From positions 1 through 64,000 of the forward strand of contig NZ_BMTN01000018.1 in NCBI RefSeq assembly GCF_014649695.1: DNA of 64,000 bases, given 5' to 3'. Source of the DNA: Streptomyces kurssanovii (lineage in GTDB: Bacteria; Actinomycetota; Actinomycetes; Streptomycetales; Streptomycetaceae). Both the position numbers and the translations under genes were made by a program. The notes under the pieces were generated by a model. That model had not been told where the DNA came from. It worked only from the letters and a program-made list of their open reading frames with translations, and did not search any database. Below, piece after piece: positions 24,626 to 32,971 of this stretch. The first letter of the stretch is position 1, and the number at the start of each line of letters is the position of its first letter.

Positions 24626-25522
24626 ATGGGTGAAGCGACCGTGAAGACTCTGGAAGGCCGGGCGGCGGCGACCCCGTCACCCATCGTGGAGGACGAGGCC
24701 GCCGAGTCGCCTGCCCGTTCCCGGCCGCGGCCGCCCCGGACGCCCGCACGCCCCAGCATCTGGTTCGAAGTCATGCTGATCGCGGTGAGTTACTGGACGT
24801 ACTCACTGATCCGCAACGCCGTGCCCGAGCAGAAGAGCCAGGCCATGCGTAACGCGGACTGGATCTGGCAGCTGGAACAGACCCTGGGCATAGCGGTCGA
24901 GGAGTCCGTCAACCACGCGGTGAACTCGGTGACATGGCTCATCGTGTCGATGAATTACTACTACGCCACCCTGCACTTCGTCGTCACCATCGGTGTGCTC
25001 GTCTGGCTCTACCGTGTGCATCCGGGCCGTTACGCTGCCGCACGGCTCGTCCTTTTCGCCACCACAGGTGTGGCTCTGGTCGGTTACTACCTGTACCCGC
25101 TCGCACCGCCCCGGTTGATGAACGGCCAGAACTTCATCGACACCGTCCTGGTCCACGGCACCTGGGGCTCGATGGCCTCCGGCAACCTCAAGAACATGTC
25201 GAACCAGTACGCGGCGATGCCGTCCATGCACATCGGCTGGTCGGTGTGGTCCGGCGTCATCATCTTCGCGCTGGCGACGGCGCCGTGGGCGAAGATCCTC
25301 GGTGTGCTCTACCCGACCATGACACTGGTCGTCATCGTCGCCACGGCGAACCACTTCTGGCTGGACGCGGTGGGCGGCGTGCTGTGCCTGATGTTCGGCT
25401 TCGCGGTGTCGTACGCGTGGTACCGGGCACTGCCGCATCGGCTTCCGCAGCAGGTAGTCGAACTGCCCCGCGACCCGGGGGCGGGCGGCGTCCGCCGCTT
25501 CCTCCCCGCGGCCCGCACCTGA
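24626..25522 (+). CDS. PAP2-superfamily membrane phosphatase/phosphotransferase (Aur1/Ipt1 type)
   Basis: 298 residues with a Pro/Arg-rich cytosolic N-terminus and about six membrane helices. The catalytic motifs are YLYPLAPPRLM (~160), NQYAAMPSMHIGWSVW (~193, the S-M-H motif) and TANHFWLDAVGG (~243, N-H-F-x-x-D), as in PAP2_3/inositolphosphotransferases. Such enzymes transfer or remove phosphate-linked head groups on lipids. Ends just before the long repeat at 25523 and converges on glnE. Confidence 0.9.
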   Translation: MGEATVKTLEGRAAATPSPIVEDEAAESPARSRPRPPRTPARPSIWFEVMLIAVSYWTYSLIRNAVPEQKSQAMRNADWIWQLEQTLGIAVEESVNHAVNSVTWLIVSMNYYYATLHFVVTIGVLVWLYRVHPGRYAAARLVLFATTGVALVGYYLYPLAPPRLMNGQNFIDTVLVHGTWGSMASGNLKNMSNQYAAMPSMHIGWSVWSGVIIFALATAPWAKILGVLYPTMTLVVIVATANHFWLDAVGGVLCLMFGFAVSYAWYRALPHRLPQQVVELPRDPGAGGVRRFLPAART

Positions 25523-25925
25523 CCCTGCGGGCGCGCGCCGCCTGCGGCGGGCGTTTCCGCCTCCCCGTCCTTCCCGCTGTACCGATGTGCGGCTCCACTG
25601 TACCGATGTGCGGCTCTGCCGCGTGGCGGGGCAAGCACCGGACCCGTACCGCCCTGGGGGCGGCGTACCGCGCTTCGCGCGGTGCCCTCAAGCGCCGGGG
25701 GGCTGACAAAGTCGGCCTCGCTGGGGGCACCTCCCGCCGCCGCCAGGCCGTAGGGGGAGATCGAGGCGCGGGGGTCCGGGGGCAGAGCCCCCGAAACACC
25801 GCGCGGAGCGCGGTGCCGGGTCCGGGCGGAGCCCGCCACGCGGCGGAGCCGCACATCGGTGCAGCGGGAAGGGGCGGGTGGGGGAAACGGCCCCGCGCGG
25901 CGGCCACCCCGCCGCCCGCCAAGGG
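25523..25925. repeat. ~400-bp long palindromic intergenic element R2
   Basis: No gene. The two ends are long imperfect inverted repeats: CTTCCCGCTGTACCGATGTG near 25569 is mirrored by the complement of CACATCGGTGCAGCGGGAAG near 25853. A 20-bp unit CTGTACCGATGTGCGGCTC is directly duplicated (from ~25576 and ~25598). Inner stems include CGCGCTTCGCGCGG (~25669). GGGGGCACCTCCC (~25724) occurs in opposite orientation in R3 (~63785). It lies between convergent PAP2 and glnE. Confidence 0.75.
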
Positions 25926-28913
25926 CTACGCGTCGTAGAAGGCCGCCTCCATCACGCCCCGCGCCCTCCGCGTCACCCGCCGGTAGTCGTCCAGCATGTC
26001 TCCCACGTGCCCCGGCCCGTACCCCAGGTACCGCCCCACCGCCGCCAGCTCGCGCGCGTCGGACGGGAACGTGTCGCCCGCGCGGCCGCGGACGAGCATG
26101 ACGCCGTTGCGGACGCGGGTCGCGAGGACCCAGGCCTCGTCCAGGGTGCGGGCGTCGTCCGCGGTGAGGAGGCCGGCGGCGTGGGCCGCCCGCAGGGCCT
26201 CGCGGGTGCGGGTGGTGCGCAGGCCGGGAACCTCCCAGCCGTGCCGCATCTGCAGCAGCTGGACCGTCCATTCGACGTCGCTCAGCCCGCCTCTGCCGAG
26301 CTTGGTGTGCAGGGTCGGATCGGCACCCCTCGGCAGGCGTTCGGACTCCATGCGCGCCTTGAGCCGGCGGATCTCGCGCACCGCTTCGTCGTCGAGGCCC
26401 TCTCGGGGGTAGCGCAGCGGGTCGACGAGTTCGATGAACGCCTCGGCGAGCTCGGTGTCGCCGGCCATGGGCCTGGCGCGCAGCAGGGCCTGGCTCTCCC
26501 AGACGAGGGACCAGCGGCGGTAGTAGGCCCCGTAGGAGCCGAGCGTGCGCACGAGGGGTCCGCTCTTCCCCTCGGGCCGCAGGTCGGCGTCAATCAGCAG
26601 CGGCGGGTCCGCGGTCGGCAGTTGCAGCAGCCGGCGCATCTCGGAGACGACGGCGCCCGCGGCCTGTGCGGCTTCCTGTTCGTCGACGCCGTCGCGGGGC
26701 CGGTGGACGAAGAGCACGTCCGCGTCGGAGCCGTAGCCGAGCTCGTGGCCGCCGAAGCGGCCCACCCCGATGACGGCGAAGCGGGTGGGCAGGGTGTCGC
26801 CCCACGTGTCGCGTACGGCGGCGCGCAGCGCGCCCGCGACGGTGGCGGCGGTCAGTTCGGTGATCGCGTCGCCGACCTGGTCGACGAGCGTGCCCGCGTC
26901 GGCCTCCGCGGGGTTCTCCTCGGTGCCGTAGGAGCCGATGATGTCGGCCGCGGCGGTGCGGAACAGTTCGCGGCGGCGCACCCCTCGTGCCGCGGCGACG
27001 GCCGCCTCCGCGGTGTCCGCACGGCCGACGGCGGCAAGGATCTCCTGTTCGAGGTGGTCGCGGCCGCGTGGCCGCAGGCCTTCGGGGTCGCCCAGGATGG
27101 CGACGGCCTCCGGTGCGCGCAGCAGCAGGTCGGGCGCGAGGCGCCCGGCGGACAGGACGCGGGCGAGGTTTTCCGCGGCGGCGCCTTCGTCGCGCAGCAG
27201 CCGCAGGTACCAGGGGGTCTTGCCGAGCGCGTCGGAGACCTTGCGGAAGCCCAGCAGTCCGGCGTCGGGGTCGGCGGAGTCGGCGAACCAGCCGAGCAGC
27301 ACGGGCAGCAGAGTGCGCTGGATGGCCGCCTTGCGGCTCACTCCGGAGGCGAGCGCCTCTAGGTGGCGCATCGCGGCGGCGGGGTCGGCGTATCCGAGGG
27401 CTTCGAGGCGCTGGCCGGCGGCCTTGGGGCTGAGGCGGGTCTCGCCGGGGGTGAGCTGCGCGACGGCGTCGAGCAGCGGCCGGTAGAAGATCTTCTCGTG
27501 CAGCCGGCGTACGACGGACGCATGGCGTTTCCACTCTCGGTTGAGGGTGGTGACGGGGTCGGTGCGCAGGCCGAGGGAGCGGGCGAGGCGCCGCAGATCG
27601 GCCTCCTGCTCGGGCACGAGGTGGGTACGCCGCAGCTTGTGGAGCTGGATGCGGTGTTCCATGGCGCGCAGGAAGCGGTACGCCTCGTCGAGCTGGGCGG
27701 CGTCGGCCCGGCCGACGTACCCGCCGGCGGCCAGGGCCTGGAGGGCTTCGAGCGTGGTGCCGCTGTGCAGGGTGGCGTCGCTGCGGCCGTGGACGAGCTG
27801 CAGGAGCTGTACGGCGAATTCGACGTCGCGCAGGCCGCCGGGGCCGAGTTTGAGTTCACGCTCGATCTCGGCGGCGGGGATGTTGTCGACGACGCGGCGG
27901 CGCATCTTCTGGACGTCGGGGACGAAGTTCTCGCGTTCGGCGGCCTGCCAGACCAGCGGGCCGACCGCCTCCGTGTACGCCTCGCCCAGCGCCGGGTCGC
28001 CGGCGACCGGCCGGGCCTTGAGGAGCGCCTGGAACTCCCAGGTCTTCGCCCAGCGCTGGTAGTAGGCGACGTGGCTGGAGAGGGTGCGGACCAGGGGGCC
28101 GTTGCGTCCCTCGGGCCGCAGGTTGGCGTCGACGGGCCAGATGGCGCCTTCGACGGTGGTCTCCGAGCAGATCCGCATGAGGTGGGAGGCGAGCCGGGTC
28201 GCGGCCTGGAGCGCCTTGGCCTCTTCCGTGCCGTTGGCGGGCTCGGCGACGAAGATGACGTCGACGTCGGAGACGTAGTTGAGCTCGTGGCCGCCGCACT
28301 TGCCCATGGCGATGACGGCGAGCCGGCATGCCGCCGCGTCGTCGGGTGCGGCGGCCTGGGCGATGCCGAGGGCGGCCCGCAGGGTGGCGGTGGCGAGGTC
28401 GGCGAGTTCGGCGGCGGCCTCCGCCACGTCGGTGGTGCCGCACACGTCGCGGGCGGCTATGGCCAGCAGGCAGCGGCGGTAGGAGACGCGCAGGGACACG
28501 GGATCGGTGGCGTCGGCGAGTCCGCGTTCGAAGTCGGCGACACCGGGGTGCAGATCGGCCGACTCGTAGGTGGCGAGTGCGTGCCAGTCGCGGGGGTGGC
28601 GGGCCAGGTGGTCGCCGAGCGCCTCTGACGCCCCGAGGACGCCGAGCAGCCGGTCACGCAGCGGCTTGGCGGTGATCAGGTTGTCGAGGAACCGGCGCCG
28701 TTCGTCCGGTTCGTGCGCTTCGGCGAGGCGGACGAGGGAGCGCAGGGCCAGATCGGGGTCGGCGGTGGCGCCGAGGGCGTCGAGGAGCACGGGATCGCTG
28801 CGTACCGACGCCATGTCGGGGAGCTCGAGGAGGCGCGCGGCCGCGGAGGGGTCGGTGAAGCCGTGCCTCAGCAGCCGGGTGAAGGTGCTGCTCCTGCGCC
28901 CCGGAACCGTCAT
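25926..28913 (-). CDS. glnE: bifunctional glutamine synthetase adenylyltransferase/deadenylyltransferase
   Basis: 995 residues from ATG 28913. Two homologous halves each carry a nucleotidyltransferase site: GGHELNYVSDVDVIFVAEP (~205-220) in the N-terminal, AMP-removing half and GGHELGYGSDADVLFVHRP (~720-735) in the C-terminal, AMP-adding half. A repeated R-P-E-G-(R/K)-(N/S)-G-P-L-V-R-T-L block follows both. The enzyme tunes GSI (GlnA) by adenylylation of its conserved tyrosine; GSI glnA itself is not in this window. The two GS-type genes here, glnII and glnA2, lack that tyrosine motif. An octamer repeat (29021-29076) lies in its upstream region. Confidence 0.96.
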   Translation of the reverse strand: MTVPGRRSSTFTRLLRHGFTDPSAAARLLELPDMASVRSDPVLLDALGATADPDLALRSLVRLAEAHEPDERRRFLDNLITAKPLRDRLLGVLGASEALGDHLARHPRDWHALATYESADLHPGVADFERGLADATDPVSLRVSYRRCLLAIAARDVCGTTDVAEAAAELADLATATLRAALGIAQAAAPDDAAACRLAVIAMGKCGGHELNYVSDVDVIFVAEPANGTEEAKALQAATRLASHLMRICSETTVEGAIWPVDANLRPEGRNGPLVRTLSSHVAYYQRWAKTWEFQALLKARPVAGDPALGEAYTEAVGPLVWQAAERENFVPDVQKMRRRVVDNIPAAEIERELKLGPGGLRDVEFAVQLLQLVHGRSDATLHSGTTLEALQALAAGGYVGRADAAQLDEAYRFLRAMEHRIQLHKLRRTHLVPEQEADLRRLARSLGLRTDPVTTLNREWKRHASVVRRLHEKIFYRPLLDAVAQLTPGETRLSPKAAGQRLEALGYADPAAAMRHLEALASGVSRKAAIQRTLLPVLLGWFADSADPDAGLLGFRKVSDALGKTPWYLRLLRDEGAAAENLARVLSAGRLAPDLLLRAPEAVAILGDPEGLRPRGRDHLEQEILAAVGRADTAEAAVAAARGVRRRELFRTAAADIIGSYGTEENPAEADAGTLVDQVGDAITELTAATVAGALRAAVRDTWGDTLPTRFAVIGVGRFGGHELGYGSDADVLFVHRPRDGVDEQEAAQAAGAVVSEMRRLLQLPTADPPLLIDADLRPEGKSGPLVRTLGSYGAYYRRWSLVWESQALLRARPMAGDTELAEAFIELVDPLRYPREGLDDEAVREIRRLKARMESERLPRGADPTLHTKLGRGGLSDVEWTVQLLQMRHGWEVPGLRTTRTREALRAAHAAGLLTADDARTLDEAWVLATRVRNGVMLVRGRAGDTFPSDARELAAVGRYLGYGPGHVGDMLDDYRRVTRRARGVMEAAFYDA

Positions 28914-29020
28914 CCCGGTCTCCGTCCTGCCGTGCCGCCGTGTGCGCACGAGCGTAACCGCAGGGGCGCGCGGGGGGCCCGGCGGACCACGCGGTTCCGG
29001 CGTCCGTCCCGCAGGTCTGT

Positions 29021-29076
29021 CGGTGCGGCGGCGCGGCGGTGCGGCGGTGCGGCGGTGCGGCGGTGCGGCGGTGCGG
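29021..29076 (+). repeat. octamer tandem repeat, 7 units, upstream of glnE
   Basis: CGGTGCGG repeats seven times without spacer (unit 2 is CGGCGCGG). It lies 108 bp upstream of the glnE start in the 348-bp region 28914-29261, which holds no gene. Copy number is likely to vary by slippage. Confidence 0.85.
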
Positions 29077-29261
29077 CGGGGGGACGCTTCGGCGGCGGCC
29101 GATGAGTAGGGACGACGGCCGCGGTCTACACATCTGCTGACCCGTCACGCGGGTGTTCCGGTTGCGCCACGAACGGCCCGCGGTTCGGCGAAGGGCGCCT
29201 TGTTCGGACAGACTCGCGGGCGATTCACCACCGACGTCGCCCCGTTGAAAGGAATCCACCC

Positions 29262-29693
29262 GTGGAAATGACCCTGGAAGTCGTCCCCGTCCCGGTCACG
29301 GACCTGGACCGATCGAAGACCTTCTACGCGGAAGCCTGCGGCTTCAAGGTCGACCTGGACTCCGAGGTCGCCCCCGGCATGCGGATCATCCAGCTCACCC
29401 CGCCGGGGTCGCGCTGCTCCGTCGTCCTGATGAGCGGCATGCCCCCGCATCCCGACCAGCCCACGATGTCCCCCGGTACGCTCCACGGCCTCCAGCTGTG
29501 CGTCACGGACATCGCGAAGGCCCACGCCGAGCTGATGTCGCGCGGGGTCCCGGTGACGTCGATCCAGCACGTCGGCGCGACGGGCTGGGAGGAGGGCACG
29601 GGCGAGGAGTGGAACTCGTTCATGTTCTTCAAGGACCCGGACGGCAACAGCTGGTGCGTCCAGGAGGCGCCGGCACCGCTGTCGCAGCGCTGA
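29262..29693 (+). CDS. VOC-family (glyoxalase/dioxygenase-like) protein
   Basis: 143 residues, GTG 29262 with AAAGGA at 29248-29253. A single VOC module: EVVPVPVTDLDRSKTFYAEACGFKVDLD, a middle strand MRIIQLTPPGSRCSVVL, and the second repeat GLQLCVTDIAKAHAELMSRGVPV...FFKDPDGNSW. The DPDGN motif and the metal-ligand region are typical. The family includes glyoxalase I, extradiol dioxygenases and bleomycin-type resistance proteins; substrate not assignable. Confidence 0.85.
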   Translation: MEMTLEVVPVPVTDLDRSKTFYAEACGFKVDLDSEVAPGMRIIQLTPPGSRCSVVLMSGMPPHPDQPTMSPGTLHGLQLCVTDIAKAHAELMSRGVPVTSIQHVGATGWEEGTGEEWNSFMFFKDPDGNSWCVQEAPAPLSQR

Positions 29694-29797
29694 CGGCACC
29701 TCCGGCGGCGGGCGGGGCGGGCGGCCCCGTCCGTCGCGATGTGCCGGGTCGGGCCGTGGTCGTCGCGTACGCCGGCCGGGCCGTGGTTCGATGCCGT

Positions 29798-30475
29798 ATG
29801 ACGACGTCACACGAAGAACCTTCGTTCCTGCGGGACACCCGCGACTCGTACAACACCATCGCCGCCGACTACGCGGAGACGTTCAAGAACGAGCCGGAGG
29901 GCAAGCCCCTCACGCTGGCCATGCTGACCGGTTTCGCCCGGACCGTGGCGCAGGACGGGGGCGGCCCCGTCGTGGAGTTCGGGTCCGGGCCGGGGCGCGT
30001 GACGGCGTATCTCGACCGGCTCGGGACGGACATCAGGGGCGTCGACCTGTCCCCCTCCATGGTCGCGCTCGCCCGGCGCACGTTTCCCGGGCTGCGGTTC
30101 GACGAGGGGTCGATGACGGAGCTCGGCGGCTTCGCGGACGGGTCGCTGCGCGGGATCGTCGCCTGGTACTCGCTGATCCACATACCGACCCCCGAGGTTC
30201 CGGGCGTGCTCGCGGAGTTCTACCGGCTCCTGGCGCCCGGCGGGCACCTGGCTGTGGCCTTCCAGGTCGGTGAGGACGTCTCGAGCTACACGGAGGCCTT
30301 CGGTCACAGCGTGTCGCTCGACTTCCGCCGGATGCGGCCGGATCTGGTCACGGAGCAGTTGCGGGAGGTGGGCTTCGACGTGCGGGCGACCATGGTGCGT
30401 GAGGCGGAGCCGGACGAGAAGACGCCCCAGGCGCATCTGCTGGCCCGCAAACCCGTCGGGGCGGTCGGATCGTAG
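29798..30475 (+). CDS. class I SAM-dependent methyltransferase
   Basis: 225 residues starting at ATG 29798. Motif I is VVEFGSGPGRVTAYL (~57), followed by the acidic residue in IRGVDLSPSMVALARRTFP (~80), FDEGSMTELGGFADGSLRGIVAWYSLIHI (~105) and a post-motif LLAPGGHLAVAFQ (~143). This is a Methyltransf_11/25 small-molecule enzyme. Acceptor unknown. Confidence 0.88.
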   Translation: MTTSHEEPSFLRDTRDSYNTIAADYAETFKNEPEGKPLTLAMLTGFARTVAQDGGGPVVEFGSGPGRVTAYLDRLGTDIRGVDLSPSMVALARRTFPGLRFDEGSMTELGGFADGSLRGIVAWYSLIHIPTPEVPGVLAEFYRLLAPGGHLAVAFQVGEDVSSYTEAFGHSVSLDFRRMRPDLVTEQLREVGFDVRATMVREAEPDEKTPQAHLLARKPVGAVGS

Positions 30476-30484
30476 ACGCGGGGC

Positions 30485-30522
30485 GGCCCGGGCCGGTGGG
30501 CGCTGCCCCACCGGCCCGGGCC
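30485..30522. terminator. 16-bp bidirectional hairpin terminator
   Basis: Arms 30485-30500 and 30507-30522 are perfect 16-bp inverted repeats around a 6-nt loop, between the convergent methyltransferase (+) and antitoxin-like (-) genes. Confidence 0.82.
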
Positions 30523-30543
30523 GGTACGTTCACGCGGGTGAGG

Positions 30544-30750
30544 TCACTGGCGCGGCTCGTCGCGGCCTTCCGTTCCACCGGCGCCGCCGGATCCGTACTG
30601 GTCCCTCAGCTTGTCCTGTGCCGTGTCGACGTGGCGGCTGTGCTTGCCCTGGGTCCTGCCGTCCACGTAGTCGCCGGTCTTCTCGACGCCCCGGTCCGTC
30701 TGTTCGGGATGACCTTTGAGCATGTTCTTGAGCTTGTCCATCATGGACAT
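30544..30750 (-). CDS. MT0933/Rv0909-like antitoxin-family protein
   Basis: 68 residues, ATG 30750 with GGAGGA 8-9 nt upstream. The sequence MSMMDKLKNMLKGHPEQTDRGVEKTGDYVDGRTQGK matches the actinobacterial MT0933_antitox family of small, Lys/Asp-rich proteins. In mycobacteria the antitoxin is paired with an SRPBCC-type toxin. No such partner is adjacent here, so this may be an orphan or have another role. It is the first gene beyond the distal copy of the glnA2 3' end. Confidence 0.75.
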   Translation of the reverse strand: MSMMDKLKNMLKGHPEQTDRGVEKTGDYVDGRTQGKHSRHVDTAQDKLRDQYGSGGAGGTEGRDEPRQ

Positions 30751-30903
30751 GGGGTTTTCCTCCTCGACGCAGGGTCCCCCGTGACTCCAGGGTCACCGCA
30801 CCGGGCGCGTTTCGCATCCGCAAGGCTGGTCCGGGAAGCCAGGGCCACGGCGGTTCGGCCCGACGACAAGCGGTTGAAGAGCGAACGGCATTTCCGCGGC
30901 CGT

Positions 30904-30932
30904 CGGGCCGACGGTCCATGACCGCCGGCCCG
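30904..30932 (-). terminator. hairpin after distal glnA2-end copy A
   Basis: CGGGCCGACGGTC (30904-30916) pairs with 30920-30932, with one G-U pair and a 3-nt loop. The sequence is nearly the same as the terminator next to glnA2 itself (36096-36130), so the duplication includes the terminator. Confidence 0.75.
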
Positions 30933-30969
30933 ATGATGCGGCAAGGCCCGAACCGCGCGCCACCTGCGG

Positions 30970-31057
30970 TTACAGCACCGGCAGCGACTTGCGCAGCTCG
31001 AAGGCCGTGACCTCGGAGCGGTACTCCTCCCACTCCTGCTTCTTGTTGCGGAGGAAG
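30970..31057 (-). repeat. copy A of glnA2 3' end; putative att site
   Basis: 88 bp, about 95% identical to the last codons of glnA2 (36166-36253). It still encodes KKQEWEEYRSEVTAFELRK then SLPVL and a TAA stop on the minus strand. Differences from glnA2 include three single substitutions in the first 20 bp and two adjacent ones at SEV, then loss of one codon where similarity ends. There is no gene body behind it. It marks the distal junction of accessory DNA. Confidence 0.88.
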
Positions 31058-31218
31058 TCGCTGCCTGGACTTGCAGCCTCCGACGCGGCGGCCAGACCCC
31101 TTGATGACCAGAAGCGCGACGGCCGTCACTGGTGTCATTGGTCATCACAGGCCGCCCTCAGGCGGCCCAGAGGCTAGGCGATTCCGCCGGCCAACCATGG
31201 CCTGTCACTGGCAAGCCC

Positions 31219-31224
31219 TATCGT
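31219..31224 (+). promoter_or_regulatory. -10 hexamer for a probable leaderless transcript
   Basis: TATCGT with a 7-nt gap to ATG 31232. No ribosome-binding site is visible. Confidence 0.45.
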
Positions 31225-31231
31225 CGGCGCC

Positions 31232-31807
31232 ATGGGTGATCACTTCCAGACCATCGTTGACCTCGATGCCACGCCTGCCGAGGCTTCGGCGCTCGCAGTC
31301 CGCGCCCTCGATTGGCTCGTTCGAGAGGGGATCGTGCTCGCCAAACAGACTGACTGCGTGCTTGGAGCACGGTTGGGAAACCCACCCGGCGAGCACTGGG
31401 CGAAGGCAGTCAGCGAGCCGGACTGGGAGCCGACGGACGGCCTCAAGATTGAGACTGGACGCACGGTTTTCCATGGTGGGCAGGGTGATGCGCAGTACGC
31501 GACCTGCCCACGGTGCGCCAGCCGGACCTACTTCTACACCGAAACCTGGGACAGCATAGAGGGGGCCAGTGAAGCGTTCGATGGTGCCTTCAACGCCTGG
31601 CACAAGACCGGAGAGGCGACCGTGACGTGCCAGCACTGCGGGTCGGCCTCTGACCTCCGCGCCTGGACGTGGGCTGACGACTACTTCGCGTTCGCCTACC
31701 TTGGCTTCGAGTTCTGGAACTGGCCCGAGTTCGCCCCTCAGTTTCTGGCTGACTTCGCCCAAGTGCTCGACGGGCACCGAGTAGTGCGCGTCTGGGGAAA
31801 GCTATGA
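31232..31807 (+). CDS. zinc-ribbon-containing hypothetical protein in island 1
   Basis: 191 residues beginning MGDHFQTIVDLDATPAEAS. Two cysteine pairs, CPRC (~90) and CQHC (~131), separated by about 38 residues, form a probable zinc ribbon. The rest is Trp- and acid-rich (YFAFAYLGFEFWNWPEFAP). Similar proteins occur sporadically in Streptomyces without known function; in size and acidity it resembles immunity proteins. Codon use is less GC-biased than in the core genes, consistent with transfer. Confidence 0.65.
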   Translation: MGDHFQTIVDLDATPAEASALAVRALDWLVREGIVLAKQTDCVLGARLGNPPGEHWAKAVSEPDWEPTDGLKIETGRTVFHGGQGDAQYATCPRCASRTYFYTETWDSIEGASEAFDGAFNAWHKTGEATVTCQHCGSASDLRAWTWADDYFAFAYLGFEFWNWPEFAPQFLADFAQVLDGHRVVRVWGKL

Positions 31808-31996
31808 GGACCCGAGTTCACGCCAGAAGCCGAAGAAGTGACGCGGGGCCTCTCTAACCAGGGATTTCCTGAGCGACGGACGCTGTGACCTGCGGCTTAG
31901 CTGTCGACGGTTGTCAACGTTGTCGCCTTCGGCTGCCCTCGCACGGCCCGGAGACGGCCCGGCCGCTGCCTTGCCCGTCGCCACGACTCGGCAGTC

Positions 31997-32254
31997 CTAC
32001 TCGTACGTTGCGGCGGCCCGCAGGGCATTGCCTATGAACCCCCAGTCCGGCCCAGGAGGCTCCTCACCGTGAGCGCGGTGATAGCCCGCTGAATCCTTGA
32101 TCCAGGCTGCCATGGACTCGAGATAGCGCTCCAGGCTCGGGTTCTCCCAGTCGTCACCGTTTGCGAGCAGGTCCTCGCGCAGCTTGTGAATAAGGTGGAT
32201 GAGGGATTCTCGGGAGGTGACTTCGACGTCAAATCCATACGTGGGCTGAGGCAT
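31997..32254 (-). CDS. DUF7660-like small protein (immunity-like)
   Basis: 85 residues, ATG 32254. Sequence features are VTSRESLIHLIHKLREDLLANG, WENPSLERYLESMAAWIKD and a C-terminal PDWGFIGNALRAAATYE. This pattern (S-R-x-x-L...W-E-N-x-x-L-x-x-(Y/F)-L-E) is that of a small acidic family, which I recall as DUF7660, often found among toxin-immunity genes. No toxin partner is present. Located inside island 1. Confidence 0.65.
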   Translation of the reverse strand: MPQPTYGFDVEVTSRESLIHLIHKLREDLLANGDDWENPSLERYLESMAAWIKDSAGYHRAHGEEPPGPDWGFIGNALRAAATYE

Positions 32255-32532
32255 GGCCGCACCGTACAGCGCGGCCGGGGAATCTCAGTTTACGAGCCAA
32301 ACGTGGGGGCCAGCCTGCGCCTGGAGCCCCAGTTTGGAAGACGCCGTATGCGGATGCCTGCTGACCTGGGAAGGCGTTGATCTGCGAAGGAGTGTCTTCG
32401 TCCCTCCAGTTCCCCGTGACTCCCCTCTCGTCCCCGACTCTTCGGGCACGTGACGGGCACGACAGTCGCCGTCGACGACGTGTGACACATGACGCCTTGC
32501 TTGCCACCGCGACAGCAGCCGATCCTTCGACC

Positions 32533-32838
32533 ATGAGACCAGAAGTCCAGTCGTTCGTTGCCGACGGCCCTCTTCCTGACTGGGACGGGAGCGAGGAAGA
32601 GATCGACAAGCGAGTCCGGCAGCTTGAGGCGATCACCTGGCCGGTCACGGCGGAAGAGGCAAAGGCGTTGGCCAAGTGCTTCGGGCCGGACGACTGCTAC
32701 GGCGTCGCTTGGCCCCTGCTACACCTCATCGAGACAGGGCCTGGGCCGGTGCCATCGGTGTCCCGGCCCACTCCAGATGCGGGCGAATGGCAGCACTCGC
32801 TCTGGAGACGATGGGGGAGCGCGGTCGACGACGACTGA
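32533..32838 (+). CDS. small acidic hypothetical protein in island 1
   Basis: 101 residues from ATG 32533: MRPEVQSFVADGPLPDWDGS, then EEEIDKRVRQLEAITWPVT and EEAKALAKCFGPDDCYGVAWPLLHLIETGPG. The latter half is characteristic of a family scattered in actinobacteria, often near immunity-like genes. No motif suggests catalysis. The 278-bp gap before it (32255-32532) shows no further gene. Confidence 0.6.
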   Translation: MRPEVQSFVADGPLPDWDGSEEEIDKRVRQLEAITWPVTAEEAKALAKCFGPDDCYGVAWPLLHLIETGPGPVPSVSRPTPDAGEWQHSLWRRWGSAVDDD

Positions 32839-32910
32839 GGGCGGTGGAGCGGCTTTGGGCGGGAGCTGCCATGGGGCGAGAGATCATGGCCCCGTAAGCT
32901 TCCGGCGAGT

Positions 32911-32933
32911 CGGGCAGTCTGTGGACCTGCCCG
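32911..32933 (-). terminator. hairpin after middle glnA2-end copy B
   Basis: CGGGCAG (32911-32917) pairs with CTGCCCG (32927-32933) across a 9-nt loop. It sits at the same relative place as the hairpins next to copies A and C and is followed by GAGTGC, as at copy C. Confidence 0.6.
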
Positions 32934-32971
32934 GAGTGCTTTGGACAGGCGGTACCAGCGCTGACGTGCGG

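Larger units (their letters stand above)
31058..32971. mobile_element. accessory island 1 between glnA2-end copies A and B
   Basis: A 1.9-kb block bounded by two direct repeats of the glnA2 3' end. It has visibly lower GC than the flanks and codon use with many A/T third positions. It carries three small genes (31232, 31997, 32533) and no recombinase. Next to copy A lie inverted repeats TGATGACCA (31102-31110)/TGGTCATCA (31139-31147) and a hairpin at 31150-31167. Interpreted as the remnant of an integrative element; length is far below that of a functional one. Confidence 0.65.

Noticed and set aside
29021-29076. CRISPR-like array
   Set aside because: Units are contiguous octamers without spacers and no cas genes are present.
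30544-30750. Complete toxin-antitoxin module
   Set aside because: Only the antitoxin-like gene is present; no SRPBCC-type or other toxin gene is adjacent.
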